NCBI RefSeq assembly: GCF_000716715.1 | Contig: NZ_JNYJ01000001.1 | Span: forward strand, 434,001 to 498,000 | Source of the DNA: Dactylosporangium aurantiacum | GTDB lineage: Bacteria > Actinomycetota > Actinomycetes > Mycobacteriales > Micromonosporaceae | DNA: 64,000 nucleotides | Direction of reading: 5' to 3' | Shown: positions 21,143 to 32,118 of the stretch, in pieces | Layout: every line of letters begins with the position of its first letter | Numbering within the stretch: the stretch's first letter is position 1 | Made by a program: the position numbers and the translations under genes | The notes under the pieces: generated by a model | Told to the model about the DNA's origin: nothing | The model's input: the letters and a program-made list of their open reading frames with translations, nothing else | Database searches by the model: none

Positions 21143-22092
21143 GGCTGGTCTTCGCCGGCACGCCCGCGGTGGCGGTGCCGGCGCTCGACGCGATCGCCGC
21201 CTCCTCCCACGAGCTCGTCGCGGTCGTCACCCGGCCCGACGCCCCGTCGGGCCGCGGCCGGCAGCTGGTGCCGTCGCCGGTGAGCGCCTGGGCGCAGGAG
21301 CGCGGCATCCCCGTGCTGACCCCCGCCCGGCCCCGGGAGCCGGAGTTCCTGGAGCGGCTGCGCGCCCTGGAGCCCGACTGTGCGCCGGTGGTCGCCTACG
21401 GCGCGCTGGTGCCCCGGGTCGCGCTGGACATCCCGCGGTACGGCTGGATCAACCTGCACTTCTCGCTGCTGCCCGCGTGGCGGGGCGCGGCACCCGTGCA
21501 GCACGCCGTGCTGCACGGCGACGACATGACCGGCGCCAGCGTGTTCCTGCTGGAGGAGGGCCTGGACACGGGGCCCGTGTTCGGCACCCTCACCGAGCCG
21601 GTCGGCGCCCGCGACACCTCCGGCGACCTGCTCGACCGGCTCGCCGTGTCCGGCGCCGGCCTGCTCGTGCAGGTTCTCGACGGCATCGAGGCGCACACCG
21701 TGGGGCCCGTGCCGCAGCCGCACGAGGGCGTCTCCACCGCCCCGAAGCTCACCGTCGACGACGCGCTCGTGCGCTGGGCCGACCCGGCGTTCGCGGTCGA
21801 CCGGCGGGTCCGCGCCTGCACCCCCGCGCCCGGCGCGTGGACGACGCTGCGCGGCGACCGGCTGAAGCTCGGCCCGGTCACCCCCGTCACCGCGGCCTCC
21901 GTCATCGGTGGCGGCGCGGCCCTCGGCCCCGGCGTCGTCGCCGTCGAGCGCAACCGGGTCCTCGTCGGCACCGGCACCGTCCCGGTGGTGCTCGGCACCG
22001 TCACCGCGCCCGGCAAGAAGGCCATGCCGGCCGACGCGTGGGCGCGCGGCGCCCGCATCGAGTCCGGCGCCGTGCTCGGAGTCACCTCTTGA
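21139..22092 (+). CDS. fmt: Methionyl-tRNA formyltransferase
   Basis: 317 aa from GTG 21139 overlapping the def stop. It formylates initiator Met-tRNA with 10-formyl-THF. The N-terminal formyltransferase domain has the catalytic [16 protein letters not shown] and the aspartate in [10 protein letters not shown]; the smaller C-terminal OB-type domain follows from about 210. With def it forms the formylation-deformylation pair. Confidence 0.96.
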   Translation: MRLVFAGTPAVAVPALDAIAASSHELVAVVTRPDAPSGRGRQLVPSPVSAWAQERGIPVLTPARPREPEFLERLRALEPDCAPVVAYGALVPRVALDIPRYGWINLHFSLLPAWRGAAPVQHAVLHGDDMTGASVFLLEEGLDTGPVFGTLTEPVGARDTSGDLLDRLAVSGAGLLVQVLDGIEAHTVGPVPQPHEGVSTAPKLTVDDALVRWADPAFAVDRRVRACTPAPGAWTTLRGDRLKLGPVTPVTAASVIGGGAALGPGVVAVERNRVLVGTGTVPVVLGTVTAPGKKAMPADAWARGARIESGAVLGVTS

Positions 22093-23528
22093 GATCACCC
22101 CGGCGCGGGCCCGGGCCGCGGCCCGCGGGCGCCCGCGACGACCGGCTCGTGCGCCCGCCGCGCGGCGGGCGGCCCGCGATCGACCCGGCCCGCGAGGCGG
22201 CCTACGAGGCCGTCGCCGCCGTGCACCGCGACGACGCTTACGCCAACCTGGTGCTGCCGCGGCTGCTGCGCGAGACCGGGGTCACCGGCCGCGACGCCGC
22301 GTTCGCGACCGAGCTGACCTACGGCACGCTGCGCCAGACCGGCACCCTGGACGCCATCGTCGCCGTGGCCGCCGACCGGGCCGTCGAGCGGATCGACCCG
22401 CCGGTCCGCGACGCGCTGCGCATCGGGGCGTACCAGCTGCTCAACATGCGCGTCGGGGCGCACGCGGCGGTCGCGACCACCGTCGACCTGGTCCGGTCGC
22501 TGGTGCCCGGCGCCGCCGGGTTCGCCAACGCCGTCCTGCGCCGCGTGGCGGAGTCCGACCGGGCGGCGTGGCTGGAGCGGCTCGCGCCCGCCGACCCGTA
22601 CGAGCGCGCCGCCCTCGTCCACGCGCACCCGCAGTGGATCGTGCGGGCGTTCACCGACGCGCTCGGCTCCCTCGAGGAGGCCGAGCTGGCCCTCGACGCG
22701 GACAACCTCGCCCCGCCCGTGCACCTGTGCGCCCGGCCCGGCCTGCTCGACCCGGCGTCGTTCGCCGCGTCGCTGCCCGGCGCGGCCGCCGGGCGGTACT
22801 CGCCGTACGCCGTGGTGCTCTCCGGCGGCGGTGACCCGTCCGGCATCGCCGCCGTCCGCGACGGCCGCGCCCACGTGCAGGACGAGGGCAGCCAGCTGGT
22901 CGCCGCCGCTCTCGCCGCCGCCCCGCTCGACGGGCGCGACGAGCGCTGGCTCGACCTGTGCGCCGGCCCCGGCGGCAAGGCCGGGCTGCTCGGCGCGCTC
23001 GCCCGCACCCGCGACGCGCACGTCACCGCCGTCGAGGTCGCCCAGCACCGCGCCGAGCTGGTCGCCCGGGCCACCGAGGACCTGCCGGTCTACACCATCC
23101 GCGCCGACGGCCGTGACGTCGGCAAGGACGCCGACCTGCCCGAGGGCGGCTTCGACCGGGTCCTCGTCGACGCGCCGTGCACCGGCCTGGGCGCGCTGCG
23201 CCGCCGCCCCGAGGCCCGCTGGCGCCGCCAGCCGTCGGACCTGCCGCCGCTCACCCGCCTGCAGCGGGAGCTGCTGCAGGCCGCGTTCCGGGCGGTGCGC
23301 CCGGGCGGGGTGGTCGCCTACGTGACCTGCTCACCGCACCAGGCCGAGACCGAGGTGTCGGTGACGGAGGCGGCGCGCCGCTCCGCGGTGGACATGGACC
23401 TGCTCGACGCCCGCCCCTGCCTGCCGGCGTCGCTGCCGGACCTGGGCACGGGCCCGACGGTGCAGCTGTGGCCGCACCGGCACGGCACCGACGCGATGTT
23501 CCTCGCCCTGCTGCGCCGCGCCGCCTGA
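22089..23528 (+). CDS. rsmB: 16S rRNA cytosine-967 C5-methyltransferase (RsmB/Sun)
   Basis: 479 aa using TTG 22089 in a TTGA overlap with the fmt stop. The first 35 residues are Pro/Arg-rich and the start could be later (GTG 22149). It has an N-terminal NusB-like domain (about 45-170), then a SAM-binding domain with [14 protein letters not shown]. The two catalytic cysteines are in [16 protein letters not shown] and VTCSPH. It acts on the small ribosomal subunit. Confidence 0.94.
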   Translation: MRSPRRGPGPRPAGARDDRLVRPPRGGRPAIDPAREAAYEAVAAVHRDDAYANLVLPRLLRETGVTGRDAAFATELTYGTLRQTGTLDAIVAVAADRAVERIDPPVRDALRIGAYQLLNMRVGAHAAVATTVDLVRSLVPGAAGFANAVLRRVAESDRAAWLERLAPADPYERAALVHAHPQWIVRAFTDALGSLEEAELALDADNLAPPVHLCARPGLLDPASFAASLPGAAAGRYSPYAVVLSGGGDPSGIAAVRDGRAHVQDEGSQLVAAALAAAPLDGRDERWLDLCAGPGGKAGLLGALARTRDAHVTAVEVAQHRAELVARATEDLPVYTIRADGRDVGKDADLPEGGFDRVLVDAPCTGLGALRRRPEARWRRQPSDLPPLTRLQRELLQAAFRAVRPGGVVAYVTCSPHQAETEVSVTEAARRSAVDMDLLDARPCLPASLPDLGTGPTVQLWPHRHGTDAMFLALLRRAA

Positions 23529-23572
23529 CCCCGACGGTCCCGGTGGCCGCGGCCGGCCGGGACCGTCCGGGG
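23529..23572. terminator. Bidirectional hairpin between rsmB and the hemerythrin gene
   Basis: CCCCGACGGTCCCGG pairs with CCGGGACCGTCCGGGG except for one bulged base. It fills the whole gap between two convergent stop codons. Confidence 0.75.
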
Positions 23573-23573
23573 A

Positions 23574-24089
23574 TCAGGCGCCGGACCGTCCGGGATCCGG
23601 GCCGGGCAGGAGGGCGGCCACCGCCGCCCGGGAGCCGCACGCCGCGGCGATCAGCCGGTCCCGCTCGGCGACCCACGCGTCGCCGAGCGCCGCCCGGGTC
23701 GCCGGGTCCAGGGCGAGGGCGTCGTTGAGCAGGGTGCGCTCCTCCTCGTCCAGGTGGTGGTACAGCGCGTTGGCCAGCTTTCCCACGGCCCGGTCGAACG
23801 CGGGCGACGTCACGTCCGGCACGTCGAGCAGCGCGAGGAGCCGCCGGTGGCCGTCGAGGTGCTCGTCCTCGCCGTGCTCGACGTGGTCGCCGGCGCCGGT
23901 GAGCTCGCGCAGCTTCGGGTACACCTCGGACTCCTCGGCGGTGGCGTGCGCGACCAGCAGGCCGGCCAGCTCGTCGAGGGTGCGCCGGCGGTGCCCCGCC
24001 AGGTCGGGCCGGGACCGGTCGCGCAGCGCCCGCAGCAGCGTCTCGAAGCGGACGTGATCGGCGACGATCACATCGACGACATCAGCCAT
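23574..24089 (-). CDS. Hemerythrin-like HHE domain protein
   Basis: 171 aa from ATG 24089; a GACAAT -10 ends seven bases before it, suggesting a leaderless start. An ATG at 24107 would add six residues. Iron-ligand pattern is visible: IVADHVRFETLL, the LVAHATAEESEVYPKL region with H-A-E-E, HLDGHRRL, and NALYHHLDEEERTLL. Such proteins bind a di-iron site and may sense oxygen, NO or oxidants. The specific role is unknown. Divergent from rpe. Confidence 0.85.
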   Translation of the reverse strand: MADVVDVIVADHVRFETLLRALRDRSRPDLAGHRRRTLDELAGLLVAHATAEESEVYPKLRELTGAGDHVEHGEDEHLDGHRRLLALLDVPDVTSPAFDRAVGKLANALYHHLDEEERTLLNDALALDPATRAALGDAWVAERDRLIAAACGSRAAVAALLPGPDPGRSGA

Positions 24090-24132
24090 CCGCCGATTGT
24101 CCCCCATACCGCGCCGCAGCCGTACCGTCGCC

Positions 24133-24138
24133 TAGAGT
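24133..24138 (+). promoter_or_regulatory. -10 element giving a leaderless rpe transcript
   Basis: TAGAGT ends at 24138. The usual six-nucleotide discriminator places +1 exactly on the GTG start of rpe at 24145. Confidence 0.55.
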
Positions 24139-24144
24139 CGAGCC

Positions 24145-24804
24145 GTGAGCAACACCGTGATCGCGCCGTCCATCCTCGCCGCCGACTTCGCCCGGCTCGC
24201 CGAGTCCGCCGCGGCGGTCGAGGGCAGCGCCGACTGGCTGCACGTCGACGTCATGGACTACCACTTCGTGCCGAACCTGACGATCGGCCTGCCGGTGGTG
24301 CGGAGCCTGCGCAAGGCGACGACCCTGCCGTTCGACTGCCACCTGATGATCGCCGACCCGGCGCGGTGGGCGACGCAGTACGCGGAGGCCGGCGCCTACA
24401 ACGTCACGTTCCACGCGGAGGCGGCCACCGACCCGGCCGCGATCGCGAAGGACCTGCGGGCCGCGGGCAGCCGCGCCGGGCTCGCCATCGACCGCGACAC
24501 GCCGGTCGAGGGCTACCTGGACCTGCTGCCGCACTTCGACCTGCTGCTCATCATGACGATCAAGGCCGGCTTCGGCGGGCAGGCGTTCATCCCCGAGCTG
24601 CTGGAGAAGGTCCGCACGGCCCGGCGGCACGTCGACACGGGCCACCTCGAGCTGCGCATTGAAGTTGACGGCGGGGTGGCCGAAGATACGATCGCGGCCT
24701 GCGCCGAGGCGGGTGCCGACACGTTCGTGGCGGGCACCGCCGTCTTCGGCGCCGACGACCCGGCCGCCGCGGTGCGCAGGCTCCGTGCCGTAGCGACGAG
24801 CTGA
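24145..24804 (+). CDS. rpe: Ribulose-phosphate 3-epimerase
   Basis: 219 aa TIM-barrel enzyme interconverting ribulose-5-P and xylulose-5-P. Metal and catalytic segments are all visible: [55 protein letters not shown] and IEVDGGV. Ribulose-5-P is also a precursor of riboflavin through RibBA, encoded 3 kb downstream. It reads directly into the response-regulator gene with an 8-base gap. Confidence 0.95.
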   Translation: MSNTVIAPSILAADFARLAESAAAVEGSADWLHVDVMDYHFVPNLTIGLPVVRSLRKATTLPFDCHLMIADPARWATQYAEAGAYNVTFHAEAATDPAAIAKDLRAAGSRAGLAIDRDTPVEGYLDLLPHFDLLLIMTIKAGFGGQAFIPELLEKVRTARRHVDTGHLELRIEVDGGVAEDTIAACAEAGADTFVAGTAVFGADDPAAAVRRLRAVATS

Positions 24805-24812
24805 GGCAGGCG

Positions 24813-25766
24813 ATGGGCGAGCCAGACACCATCCTCGTCGTCGACGACGACGTCGACATCGCCCGGTTCATCGAGGTCAACCTCAAGCTCGAGGGCTACC
24901 GGGTGCTGCTCGCCCACGACGGCGCGACCGCGCTGCAGCTCGTCGAGGAGCACATGCCGGCCCTCGCCGTCGTCGACTGGATGATGCCGCAGCTGGACGG
25001 CCTGGAGCTGACCCGGCGGCTGCGGGCCGACCCGATGACCGCGCCGATCCCGGTCATCCTGCTCACCGCCCGCGGCCAGACCGCCGACAAGGTCATCGGG
25101 CTGCAGGCCGGCGCCGACGACTACCTGGTCAAGCCGTTCGACACGCTGGAGCTGGTCGCGCGGGTCCGCTCCACGCTGCGGCGCAACCAGGAGAACCGCG
25201 AGGTGTCGCCGCTCACCGGCCTGCCCGGCAACAGCCGGATCCTGCGCGAGATCACCGACCGGGCCCGGGCCGGCGCCGACTACGCCGTCTCGCACGTCGA
25301 CATCGACCGGTTCAAGGCGGTCAACGACGTGTACGGCTTCGCCCGCGGCGACGAGTTCATCACCGCGCTCGCCCGGGCGCTGCACCGCGCCGTCGTCGAG
25401 GTCGGGCTGCCGCCGGCGTTCCTCGGCCACATCGGCGGCGACGACTTCCTCGTCGTGTGCAGCCCGGAGCAGCTCAAGCCGCTGCACACGAAGGCGATCC
25501 TGGAGTTCCAGGCGGCCTCCGACGCCCTCTACGACCCGGCCGACGCCGAGCGCGGCTTCGTCGAGGTCGTCCAGCGCAACGGCGAGGTCCAGCAGGCCAA
25601 CCTGGTCACCCTGTCGATCGGGGTGGCGATCGGGCAGACCGGCGCGACCGGCCAGCTGACCGACCCGCGGGAGGTCATCTCCATCGCGACCGACATGAAG
25701 TCGGTGGCCAAGAAGCACAACGGCAACTACGTGGCGGTCGACCGCCGCAGCGCCGTGCACCTGTGA
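24813..25766 (+). CDS. Response regulator with GGDEF-type domain (GGDDF active site)
   Basis: 317 aa. The receiver domain (5-120) has the acidic DDD at 11-13, phospho-acceptor D55 in VVDWMMPQ, and K107 in LVKPFD. The GGDEF domain (about 130-310) keeps HVDIDRFKAVNDVYGFARGD for metal and guanine binding. Its signature is GGDDF (208-212), with aspartate in place of the usual glutamate, and there is no RxxD inhibitory site before it. It may be a weak or inactive diguanylate cyclase, or a nucleotide sensor. Probably co-transcribed with rpe. It is of interest because BldD in this window has a c-di-GMP site. Confidence 0.85.
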   Translation: MGEPDTILVVDDDVDIARFIEVNLKLEGYRVLLAHDGATALQLVEEHMPALAVVDWMMPQLDGLELTRRLRADPMTAPIPVILLTARGQTADKVIGLQAGADDYLVKPFDTLELVARVRSTLRRNQENREVSPLTGLPGNSRILREITDRARAGADYAVSHVDIDRFKAVNDVYGFARGDEFITALARALHRAVVEVGLPPAFLGHIGGDDFLVVCSPEQLKPLHTKAILEFQAASDALYDPADAERGFVEVVQRNGEVQQANLVTLSIGVAIGQTGATGQLTDPREVISIATDMKSVAKKHNGNYVAVDRRSAVHL

Positions 25767-25836
25767 CGCACGTCCCTCGGTAAGGACCGGTCCGCCGGCC
25801 GCGTTCATGTGCAAGACTCGGGTTACGTACCCACCA

Positions 25837-25979
25837 CGCGCTGGCGGGGCTCGGTGAAATTCCGAACCGGCGGTAAGCGGCACCACGCCGCGAGCCCGCG
25901 ACCCGGTCGAAGCCGTCGACCGGTGGATCTGGTGTGAGTCCAGAGCCGACGGTCACAGTCCGGATGGGAGCTCAGCGCG
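25837..25979 (+). ncRNA. FMN riboswitch (RFN element)
   Basis: P1 arms CGCGCTG (25837-25843) and CAGCGCG (25973-25979) close the aptamer. The conserved RFN blocks are present in order: a GGGGCTCGGTGAAATTCCG block, ACCGGCGGTAAGC, a variable arm, GGATCTGGTGTGAGTCC, AGAGCCGACGGTCACAGTC, and CGGATGGGAG. FMN binding should switch off the ribDEBAH operon that follows. About 120 nt separate it from ribD. Confidence 0.96.
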
Positions 25980-25987
25980 CGGGATCC

Positions 25988-26009
25988 GGTGACCGTTGTG
26001 GCGGTCACC
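25988..26009 (+). promoter_or_regulatory. Hairpin in the riboswitch expression platform
   Basis: GGTGACCG (25988-25995) pairs perfectly with CGGTCACC (26002-26009) across a six-base loop, right after aptamer P1. No T tract follows, so a translational or Rho-dependent mechanism seems more likely than an intrinsic terminator. Confidence 0.55.
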
Positions 26010-26100
26010 CCGGGGCCGGCCTGCGCGTCCGCGCGTTCCGGCACCGCCCGCAGCCGTCCCGTCAGCCCCCCGCGTGTGACCTGACCGCGCGGAGAGGGCC

Positions 26101-27138
26101 ATGGACGCAGACGCCACGCACGAGCCGCACATGCGCCGCGCCGTGCGGCTGTCGCTGGCCGCCCTCGGCGAGACCAGCCCCAACCCCAACGTCGGCTGCG
26201 TGCTGGTGGCGCCGGACGGCACGGTCGTCGGCGAGGGGCGCACCGCACCCGCCGGCGGGCCGCACGCCGAGGTCAGGGCCCTCGCCGAGGCCGGCGAGCG
26301 GGCCCGGGGGGCCACCGCTTACGTCACCCTGGAGCCGTGCGACCACACCGGCCGCACCGGCCCCTGCACGCGGGCGCTCATCGCGGCCGGCGTGGCCCGG
26401 GTCGTCGTCGCCGTGCGCGACCCGAACCCGGTCGCCGCCGGGGGCCTGGACACGCTGCGCGCCGCCGGGATCGTGGTCGAGGAGGGCGTCCTGGCCGACG
26501 CCGCCCGCGCCGCCATGATCGGCTGGCTGACCGCGGTCGGCCGGGGCACGCCCTACGTGATCTGGAAGTTCGCCGCGACGCTCGACGGGCGCTCCGCCGC
26601 CGCCGACGGCACCAGCCAGTGGATCACCTCGCCCGAGGCGCGGGCCGACGTGCACCGCATCCGCGCCGGCGTCGACGCGGTCATCGCCGGCATCGGCACC
26701 GTCCTGGCCGACGACCCGCACCTGACCGTGCGCACCGCCGACGGCCCCGCCGCCCGCCAGCCGCTGCGGGTCGTCGTCGACGGCGCCGGCCGCATCCCGG
26801 CCGGGGCCAACGTGCTCGACGGGGCCGCGCCGACCTGGGTCGCCACCGCACCGGACGGCGGCCGGGTCGACCTGAGCGGCATGCTGCGGCACCTGTACGA
26901 CCAGGGCGTCCGCACGGCGCTGCTGGAAGGCGGCCCGACGCTCGCCGGGGCGTTCCTCGCCGAGGGCCTCGTCGACCGGGTCGTGGCCTACCTCGCCCCG
27001 AAGCTGCTCGGCGCCGGCCCGGCCGCGCTCGGCGCCGCGGGAATTTCCACCATCGCCGAAGCATTGACGCTCGACGTTGTCGACCTCGCCATGGTCGGGC
27101 CCGACGTGCGCCTGACGGCAACAGTGAAAGGTGCGTGA
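26101..27138 (+). CDS. ribD: Bifunctional riboflavin deaminase / reductase RibD
   Basis: 345 aa from ATG 26101 after GGAGAGGG. The N-terminal CMP/dCMP-type deaminase domain has GGPHAEVRAL (zinc histidine, proton-shuttle Glu) and TLEPCDHTGRTGPC (zinc cysteines). The C-terminal reductase domain begins around 150 with VIWKFAATLDGRSAA. It carries out the second and third steps from GTP to lumazine. First gene behind the FMN riboswitch. Confidence 0.96.
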   Translation: MDADATHEPHMRRAVRLSLAALGETSPNPNVGCVLVAPDGTVVGEGRTAPAGGPHAEVRALAEAGERARGATAYVTLEPCDHTGRTGPCTRALIAAGVARVVVAVRDPNPVAAGGLDTLRAAGIVVEEGVLADAARAAMIGWLTAVGRGTPYVIWKFAATLDGRSAAADGTSQWITSPEARADVHRIRAGVDAVIAGIGTVLADDPHLTVRTADGPAARQPLRVVVDGAGRIPAGANVLDGAAPTWVATAPDGGRVDLSGMLRHLYDQGVRTALLEGGPTLAGAFLAEGLVDRVVAYLAPKLLGAGPAALGAAGISTIAEALTLDVVDLAMVGPDVRLTATVKGA

Positions 27139-27142
27139 CCCA

Positions 27143-27738
27143 GTGTTCACCGGCATCATCGAAGAGCTCGGCACGGTCGTGGGCATCGACCGGCTCGGCG
27201 ACTCCGCACGGCTGTCGATCCGCGGCGCGACCGTCACCTCCGACGCCGCGCACGGCGACTCCATCAGCGTCAACGGCGTCTGCCTCACCGTCGTGGACAA
27301 CGCCGACGGGGTCTTCACCGCCGACGTGATGGGTGAGTCGCTGGACCGCTCCACCCTGGGCGGGCTCACCGCCGGCTCCGCGGTCAACCTGGAGCGCGCC
27401 GCGACCATGGCCACCCGCCTCGGCGGCCACATCGTGCAGGGCCACGTCGACGGGGTCGGCGCGGTGCTGTCCCGCGAGCCCGGCGACCAGTGGGAGACCG
27501 TCACGTTCTCGCTGCCGCCGCAGCTGTCCCGCTACGTCGTGGAGAAGGGCTCCATCACCGTCGACGGGATCTCGCTGACCGTCACCGCGGTCACCGACGA
27601 CACGTTCTCGGTCGGGCTCATCCCGACCACGCTCAAGCTCACCACCCTCGGCGCCAAGGGCGTCGGCGAGCAGGTCAACCTGGAGGTCGACATCATGGCC
27701 AAGTACGTGGAGAAGCTGCTCGCCAAGGGCGGCAAGTG

Positions 27739-27739
<1 letters not shown>
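27143..27739 (+). CDS. ribE: Riboflavin synthase alpha chain
   Basis: 198 aa from GTG 27143, giving the family-typical [10 protein letters not shown] start; GTG 27131 would add four residues and overlap ribD. Two homologous lumazine-binding repeats are seen: residues 1-97 with SINGVCLTV-like [13 protein letters not shown], and 98-195 with [13 protein letters not shown]. It dismutates two lumazines into riboflavin. Coupled to ribBA by TGATG. Confidence 0.95.
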
Positions 27740-28982
<1,243 letters not shown>

Positions 28983-28983
<1 letters not shown>

Positions 28984-29459
28984 TGGCTGGTAGTGGAGCA
29001 CCCGTCCTGCAGCGGGTGGACGGCACCGGTTTGACCCTCGGCATCGTCGCCACCCGGTGGCACGCCGAGCTGGTCGACCACATGCTCGACCGGGCGATCG
29101 AGGCCGGCGAGGCGTCGAACGTCGACCACATCACCGTCGCCCGCGTCGACGGCGCGGTCGAGCTGCCGGTCCTCGCGCAGGCCCTCGCGCACCGCTTCGA
29201 CGCCGTGGTCGCCCTCGGCGTCGTGGTCCGTGGCGACACGGCGCACTTCGACTACGTCTGCCAGTCGGTCACCGACGGGCTGACCCGGGTCGCCCTGGAC
29301 GAGTCGACCCCCGTCGCGCACGGCGTGCTGACGGTCGACAACCTCGACCAGGCCCGCGCCCGGGCGGGGCTGCCGGGCTCACCGGAGGACAAGGGCTACT
29401 CGGCGACCCTCGCCGCCCTCGACGCCGCCCACGCGCTGCGGCTGGTCGCCAAGTCCTGA
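28983..29459 (+). CDS. ribH: Lumazine synthase (6,7-dimethyl-8-ribityllumazine synthase)
   Basis: 158 aa from ATG 28983, overlapping the ribBA stop (TAATG). It condenses the RibD product with DHBP. The phosphate and substrate region reads VVALGVVVRGDTAHFDYVC; the usual GCVIRG-type segment is slightly altered. The general-base histidine in TAHFDY is kept, as are NVDHITVARVDGAVELP and VAHGVLTVDN. Last gene of the rib operon, followed by a terminator. Confidence 0.95.
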
Positions 29460-29476
29460 CCGGCGCGCCGGACGTG

Positions 29477-29515
29477 CGACCGGCCCCGGTCACCGCGGTG
29501 GCCGGGGCCGGGTCG
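29477..29515. terminator. Bidirectional terminator after ribH
   Basis: CGACCGGCCCCGG pairs with CCGGGGCCGGGTCG with one bulged base, and the loop holds the palindrome CACCGCGGTG. It separates two convergent genes. Confidence 0.7.
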
Positions 29516-29519
29516 CGGC

Positions 29520-30008
29520 TCAGACCTCCAGGACCGCGGCCAGCTCGTCGCGGAACGCCCGCTCGGCCGGGGTGACCAGCTCGCCGCCGAAGCCGAGCAC
29601 GTCGCCGGACTTCGCGGCGCTGACGACCTGGTCGGCGAGGGTGACCAGCCAGTAGCGGTAGGACTCGGCGTCCGCCGCCGAGGCCTTCGCGGCCAGCAGC
29701 TCGTGCGCGGCCCTGGCCCGGTCGATGACGTCGGCGAGGCCGGCGGCCCGGTCGGGGAACTCGATGACCGGCGGCTCCTCGCCCTCCTCGATGTCGCCCT
29801 GCCGCGCCACCACGTCGGTGGCGACCGTGCGGACCAGGTCGCTGGCGGAGCCGCGGCCGTCGGCGATGGCGGTCATGCCGGCCGTCCACTCCTCGCGGGT
29901 GCGGCGGGCACCGTCCTGCTCGGCCTGGGACGCGGCGATCAGCACGGACTGCGGCAGGCCCACCAGGAGCCCCCACTCTTCGTCGGTGTACTTCGGCACG
30001 GTTTCCAC
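29520..30008 (-). CDS. Conserved-looking hypothetical protein, helical
   Basis: 162 aa from GTG 30008; TACCCT ends seven bases upstream, suggesting a leaderless mRNA. Mostly helical, acidic, with no signal peptide or membrane segment. Segments such as YTDEEWGLLVGLPQSVLIAA and ESYRYWLVTLADQVVSAAKS resemble small actinobacterial cytosolic proteins of unknown function. No catalytic motif was recognised. Convergent with ribH, divergent from the sigma factor. Confidence 0.7.
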   Translation of the reverse strand: METVPKYTDEEWGLLVGLPQSVLIAASQAEQDGARRTREEWTAGMTAIADGRGSASDLVRTVATDVVARQGDIEEGEEPPVIEFPDRAAGLADVIDRARAAHELLAAKASAADAESYRYWLVTLADQVVSAAKSGDVLGFGGELVTPAERAFRDELAAVLEV

Positions 30009-30092
30009 CGGCCCAGGGTATCCAGGGCGGGCGCGGTTCGCCTTTCGGGTGACAGCGGTCAACCTACGGACGGGTCCGCGCGTCGTACGTGC

Positions 30093-30674
30093 GTGACGGC
30101 CGACGTGGGGACCACGCCATGGGACGGTAGGGCGGTGCTGGCGGAGCCCTCCCGGGACGACGCGCGCGGCTGGGACGCCGACGACGCGGTGACGGCGCTG
30201 TTCTCCGCGCACTACCGGGGGCTGGTGCGCCTGGCGGTGCTGCTGTTGCACGACGAGCCGGCCGCCGAGGACGTGGTGCAGGACGCGTACGTGGCGCTGC
30301 ACCGCCGCTGGTGGCGCCTGCGCGACGCCGACAAGGCCCTCGCCTACCTGCGCACCAGCGTGGTGAACGGCTCCCGGTCCGCGCTGCGACGCCGCGGGGT
30401 CGCCGACCGGTACGTCGCTGCCCGGCGGGTCGCCGACGAGCCGACGATGGCCAGCGCCGAGACCGGGGCCCTGGCGCTGCTGCGGCACCGGGAGGTCCTG
30501 GAGGCCGTCCGCCGGCTGCCGGCGCGGCAACGGGAGGCGATCGTGCTGCGGTACTACGGCGAGCTGTCCGAGGCGGAGATCGCCGACGCGATGGGCGTCA
30601 GCAAGGGCTCGGTGAAGAGCCACGCCTCGCGGGGCATGGCCGCCCTGCGGGAGAGTCTGGAGCTGGCCCCATGA
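30093..30674 (+). CDS. SigE-family RNA polymerase sigma factor (sigma-70 related)
   Basis: About 193 aa from GTG 30093; GTG 30135 is an alternative. Region 2 reads ALFSAHYRGLVRLAVLLLHD with DEPAAEDVVQDAYVALHRRW; region 4 reads LPARQREAIVLRYYGELSEA and IADAMGVSKGSVKSHASRGM. This matches actinobacterial ECF-type SigE-family factors. Its stop overlaps the start of a membrane protein (ATGA) that probably acts as its partner or anti-sigma-like protein. Target promoters are unknown. Confidence 0.88.
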   Translation: MTADVGTTPWDGRAVLAEPSRDDARGWDADDAVTALFSAHYRGLVRLAVLLLHDEPAAEDVVQDAYVALHRRWWRLRDADKALAYLRTSVVNGSRSALRRRGVADRYVAARRVADEPTMASAETGALALLRHREVLEAVRRLPARQREAIVLRYYGELSEAEIADAMGVSKGSVKSHASRGMAALRESLELAP

Positions 30675-31705
30675 GGATGTCACCGGAGGACCGGCTGCGC
30701 TCGGCGCTGCGCGCCCAGGTCGACACGGTCGAGGTGGCGCCCGACGCGCTGCCCCGCATCCGGGGCCGCATCCAGCGGCAGCGCCGGGGCGGGTGGGCGG
30801 TCCTCGCCGCCGCCGCGGCGGTCGCGGCCGTCATCGCCCTCGCCGTCGTGGTGTTCGTGCCGGACCGGGTGCCGCCGCCGGACGGCCCCGCGGGACGGGG
30901 ACCGGCCGCGTCGGCGACCCGGGAGCCGGCCGGACCGCCCGGGTCGTCAGGGCCGGCCACCACGGCGGTGCCGGACGAGCCCGCGCGGGTGCAGCTGCCG
31001 GTGTACTACGCCCGCAACGACCGGCTGGTCCGCGAGTTCCACGACCTGACGCTCCCCGTCGACGACGACGCGCACCGCATCGCCGCCGCGGTCGGGGAGG
31101 CGCTGCGGGCCGGCTCCGCCGCCGACCCCGACTACGAGTCGCTGTGGCCGGACGCGGTGAGCGTGCGCGGCGTCACCGTCGACGGCCGGGTCGTGACCGT
31201 CGACCTCGCCGACGTCGGCGGGGCGCCGCGGGCCGCGACGCCCGCGCTCGCCGTGCAGCAGCTCGTGTCGACGGTCGCCGCGGCGGCCACGTACACGTCG
31301 GTGAAGCGCGTCGACGGGGTGCGGATCACGGTCGGCGGCGCGCCCGTGGCGAAGCTGTGGGGCGCGGTCGACACCAGCCGGCCGGTGCGGCAGGCGCCGC
31401 CGTCGGAGATCTACGCCCCCGTGTGGGTGATCGACCCGCAGCACGGGCAGGTGGTCGGCAAGGCGTTCACGGTGCACCTGGCCGGGATCGTGTTCGAGGG
31501 CACGGTGCGGCTGCGGGTGCGCGGCACCGGCGGGGTGGTCGTGGTCGAGCAGGTCGTGCAGCTGTCGGCGGGCGCGCCGGCGGTCGGCGAGGCGCGGGTG
31601 CCGCTCACGCTGCCGCCCGGCCGGTACACGGTGGAGGCGTTCTACCTCTCCGCCGCCGACGGCAGCGTCCAGGCGGTGGACGACCACGAGTTCAGCGTCG
31701 GCTGA
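30671..31705 (+). CDS. Membrane-anchored GerMN/Gmad2 domain protein, probable sigma-factor partner
   Basis: 344 aa from ATG 30671. A short cytoplasmic N-terminus with basic stretch [13 protein letters not shown], one membrane helix (about 41-63), a Pro/Ser/Ala linker, then a GerMN-like domain (about 110-230, with [17 protein letters not shown]) and an Ig-like Gmad2 domain (about 245-344, [19 protein letters not shown]). The outward-facing domains resemble spore-germination modules. Coupling to a sigma gene suggests signal sensing across the membrane, but no zinc anti-sigma motif is visible. Confidence 0.75.
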   Translation: MRMSPEDRLRSALRAQVDTVEVAPDALPRIRGRIQRQRRGGWAVLAAAAAVAAVIALAVVVFVPDRVPPPDGPAGRGPAASATREPAGPPGSSGPATTAVPDEPARVQLPVYYARNDRLVREFHDLTLPVDDDAHRIAAAVGEALRAGSAADPDYESLWPDAVSVRGVTVDGRVVTVDLADVGGAPRAATPALAVQQLVSTVAAAATYTSVKRVDGVRITVGGAPVAKLWGAVDTSRPVRQAPPSEIYAPVWVIDPQHGQVVGKAFTVHLAGIVFEGTVRLRVRGTGGVVVVEQVVQLSAGAPAVGEARVPLTLPPGRYTVEAFYLSAADGSVQAVDDHEFSVG

Positions 31706-31793
31706 GCGTCGCGGAGGCGCCCGGGTGAGGCAGGACACGCCTGTCGTGATCGCGATTCCCGTTTCGGCCCCGGGCCTGCGAGAATTCGTGCCC

Positions 31794-32057
31794 GTGAAGA
31801 CCTTTGACGCGTTGTTCGCCGAGCTGACCGCCAAGGCCGCCGCGGGCACCCCCGGCTCCGGGACGGTCGCCGCGCTGGAGAAGGGCGTCCACTTCATCGG
31901 CAAGAAGGTCGTCGAAGAGGCCGCCGAGAGCTGGATGGCCGCCGAGCACGAAGGCGCCGAGCGCACCGCCGAGGAGCTGTCGCAGCTGCTGTACCAGGTG
32001 CAGTGCCTGATGCTCGCGACCGGGCTGTCGCTGGAGGACGTCTACCGACATCTGTGA
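31794..32057 (+). CDS. hisE: Phosphoribosyl-ATP pyrophosphatase
   Basis: 87 aa from GTG 31794; longer in-frame starts lack support. It hydrolyses PR-ATP to PR-AMP in histidine synthesis. The all-helical MazG-like fold is clear: [33 protein letters not shown] with the metal-binding EExxE-type pattern, and [15 protein letters not shown]. Sixty-one bases before hisG, as in other actinobacteria. Confidence 0.94.
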   Translation: MKTFDALFAELTAKAAAGTPGSGTVAALEKGVHFIGKKVVEEAAESWMAAEHEGAERTAEELSQLLYQVQCLMLATGLSLEDVYRHL

Positions 32058-32118
32058 GCCGGTAGCCGCGTCCGCCCCCGACCGACCCCGACTCTTCTTC
32101 CGGAAAGGCCGTTTCACC

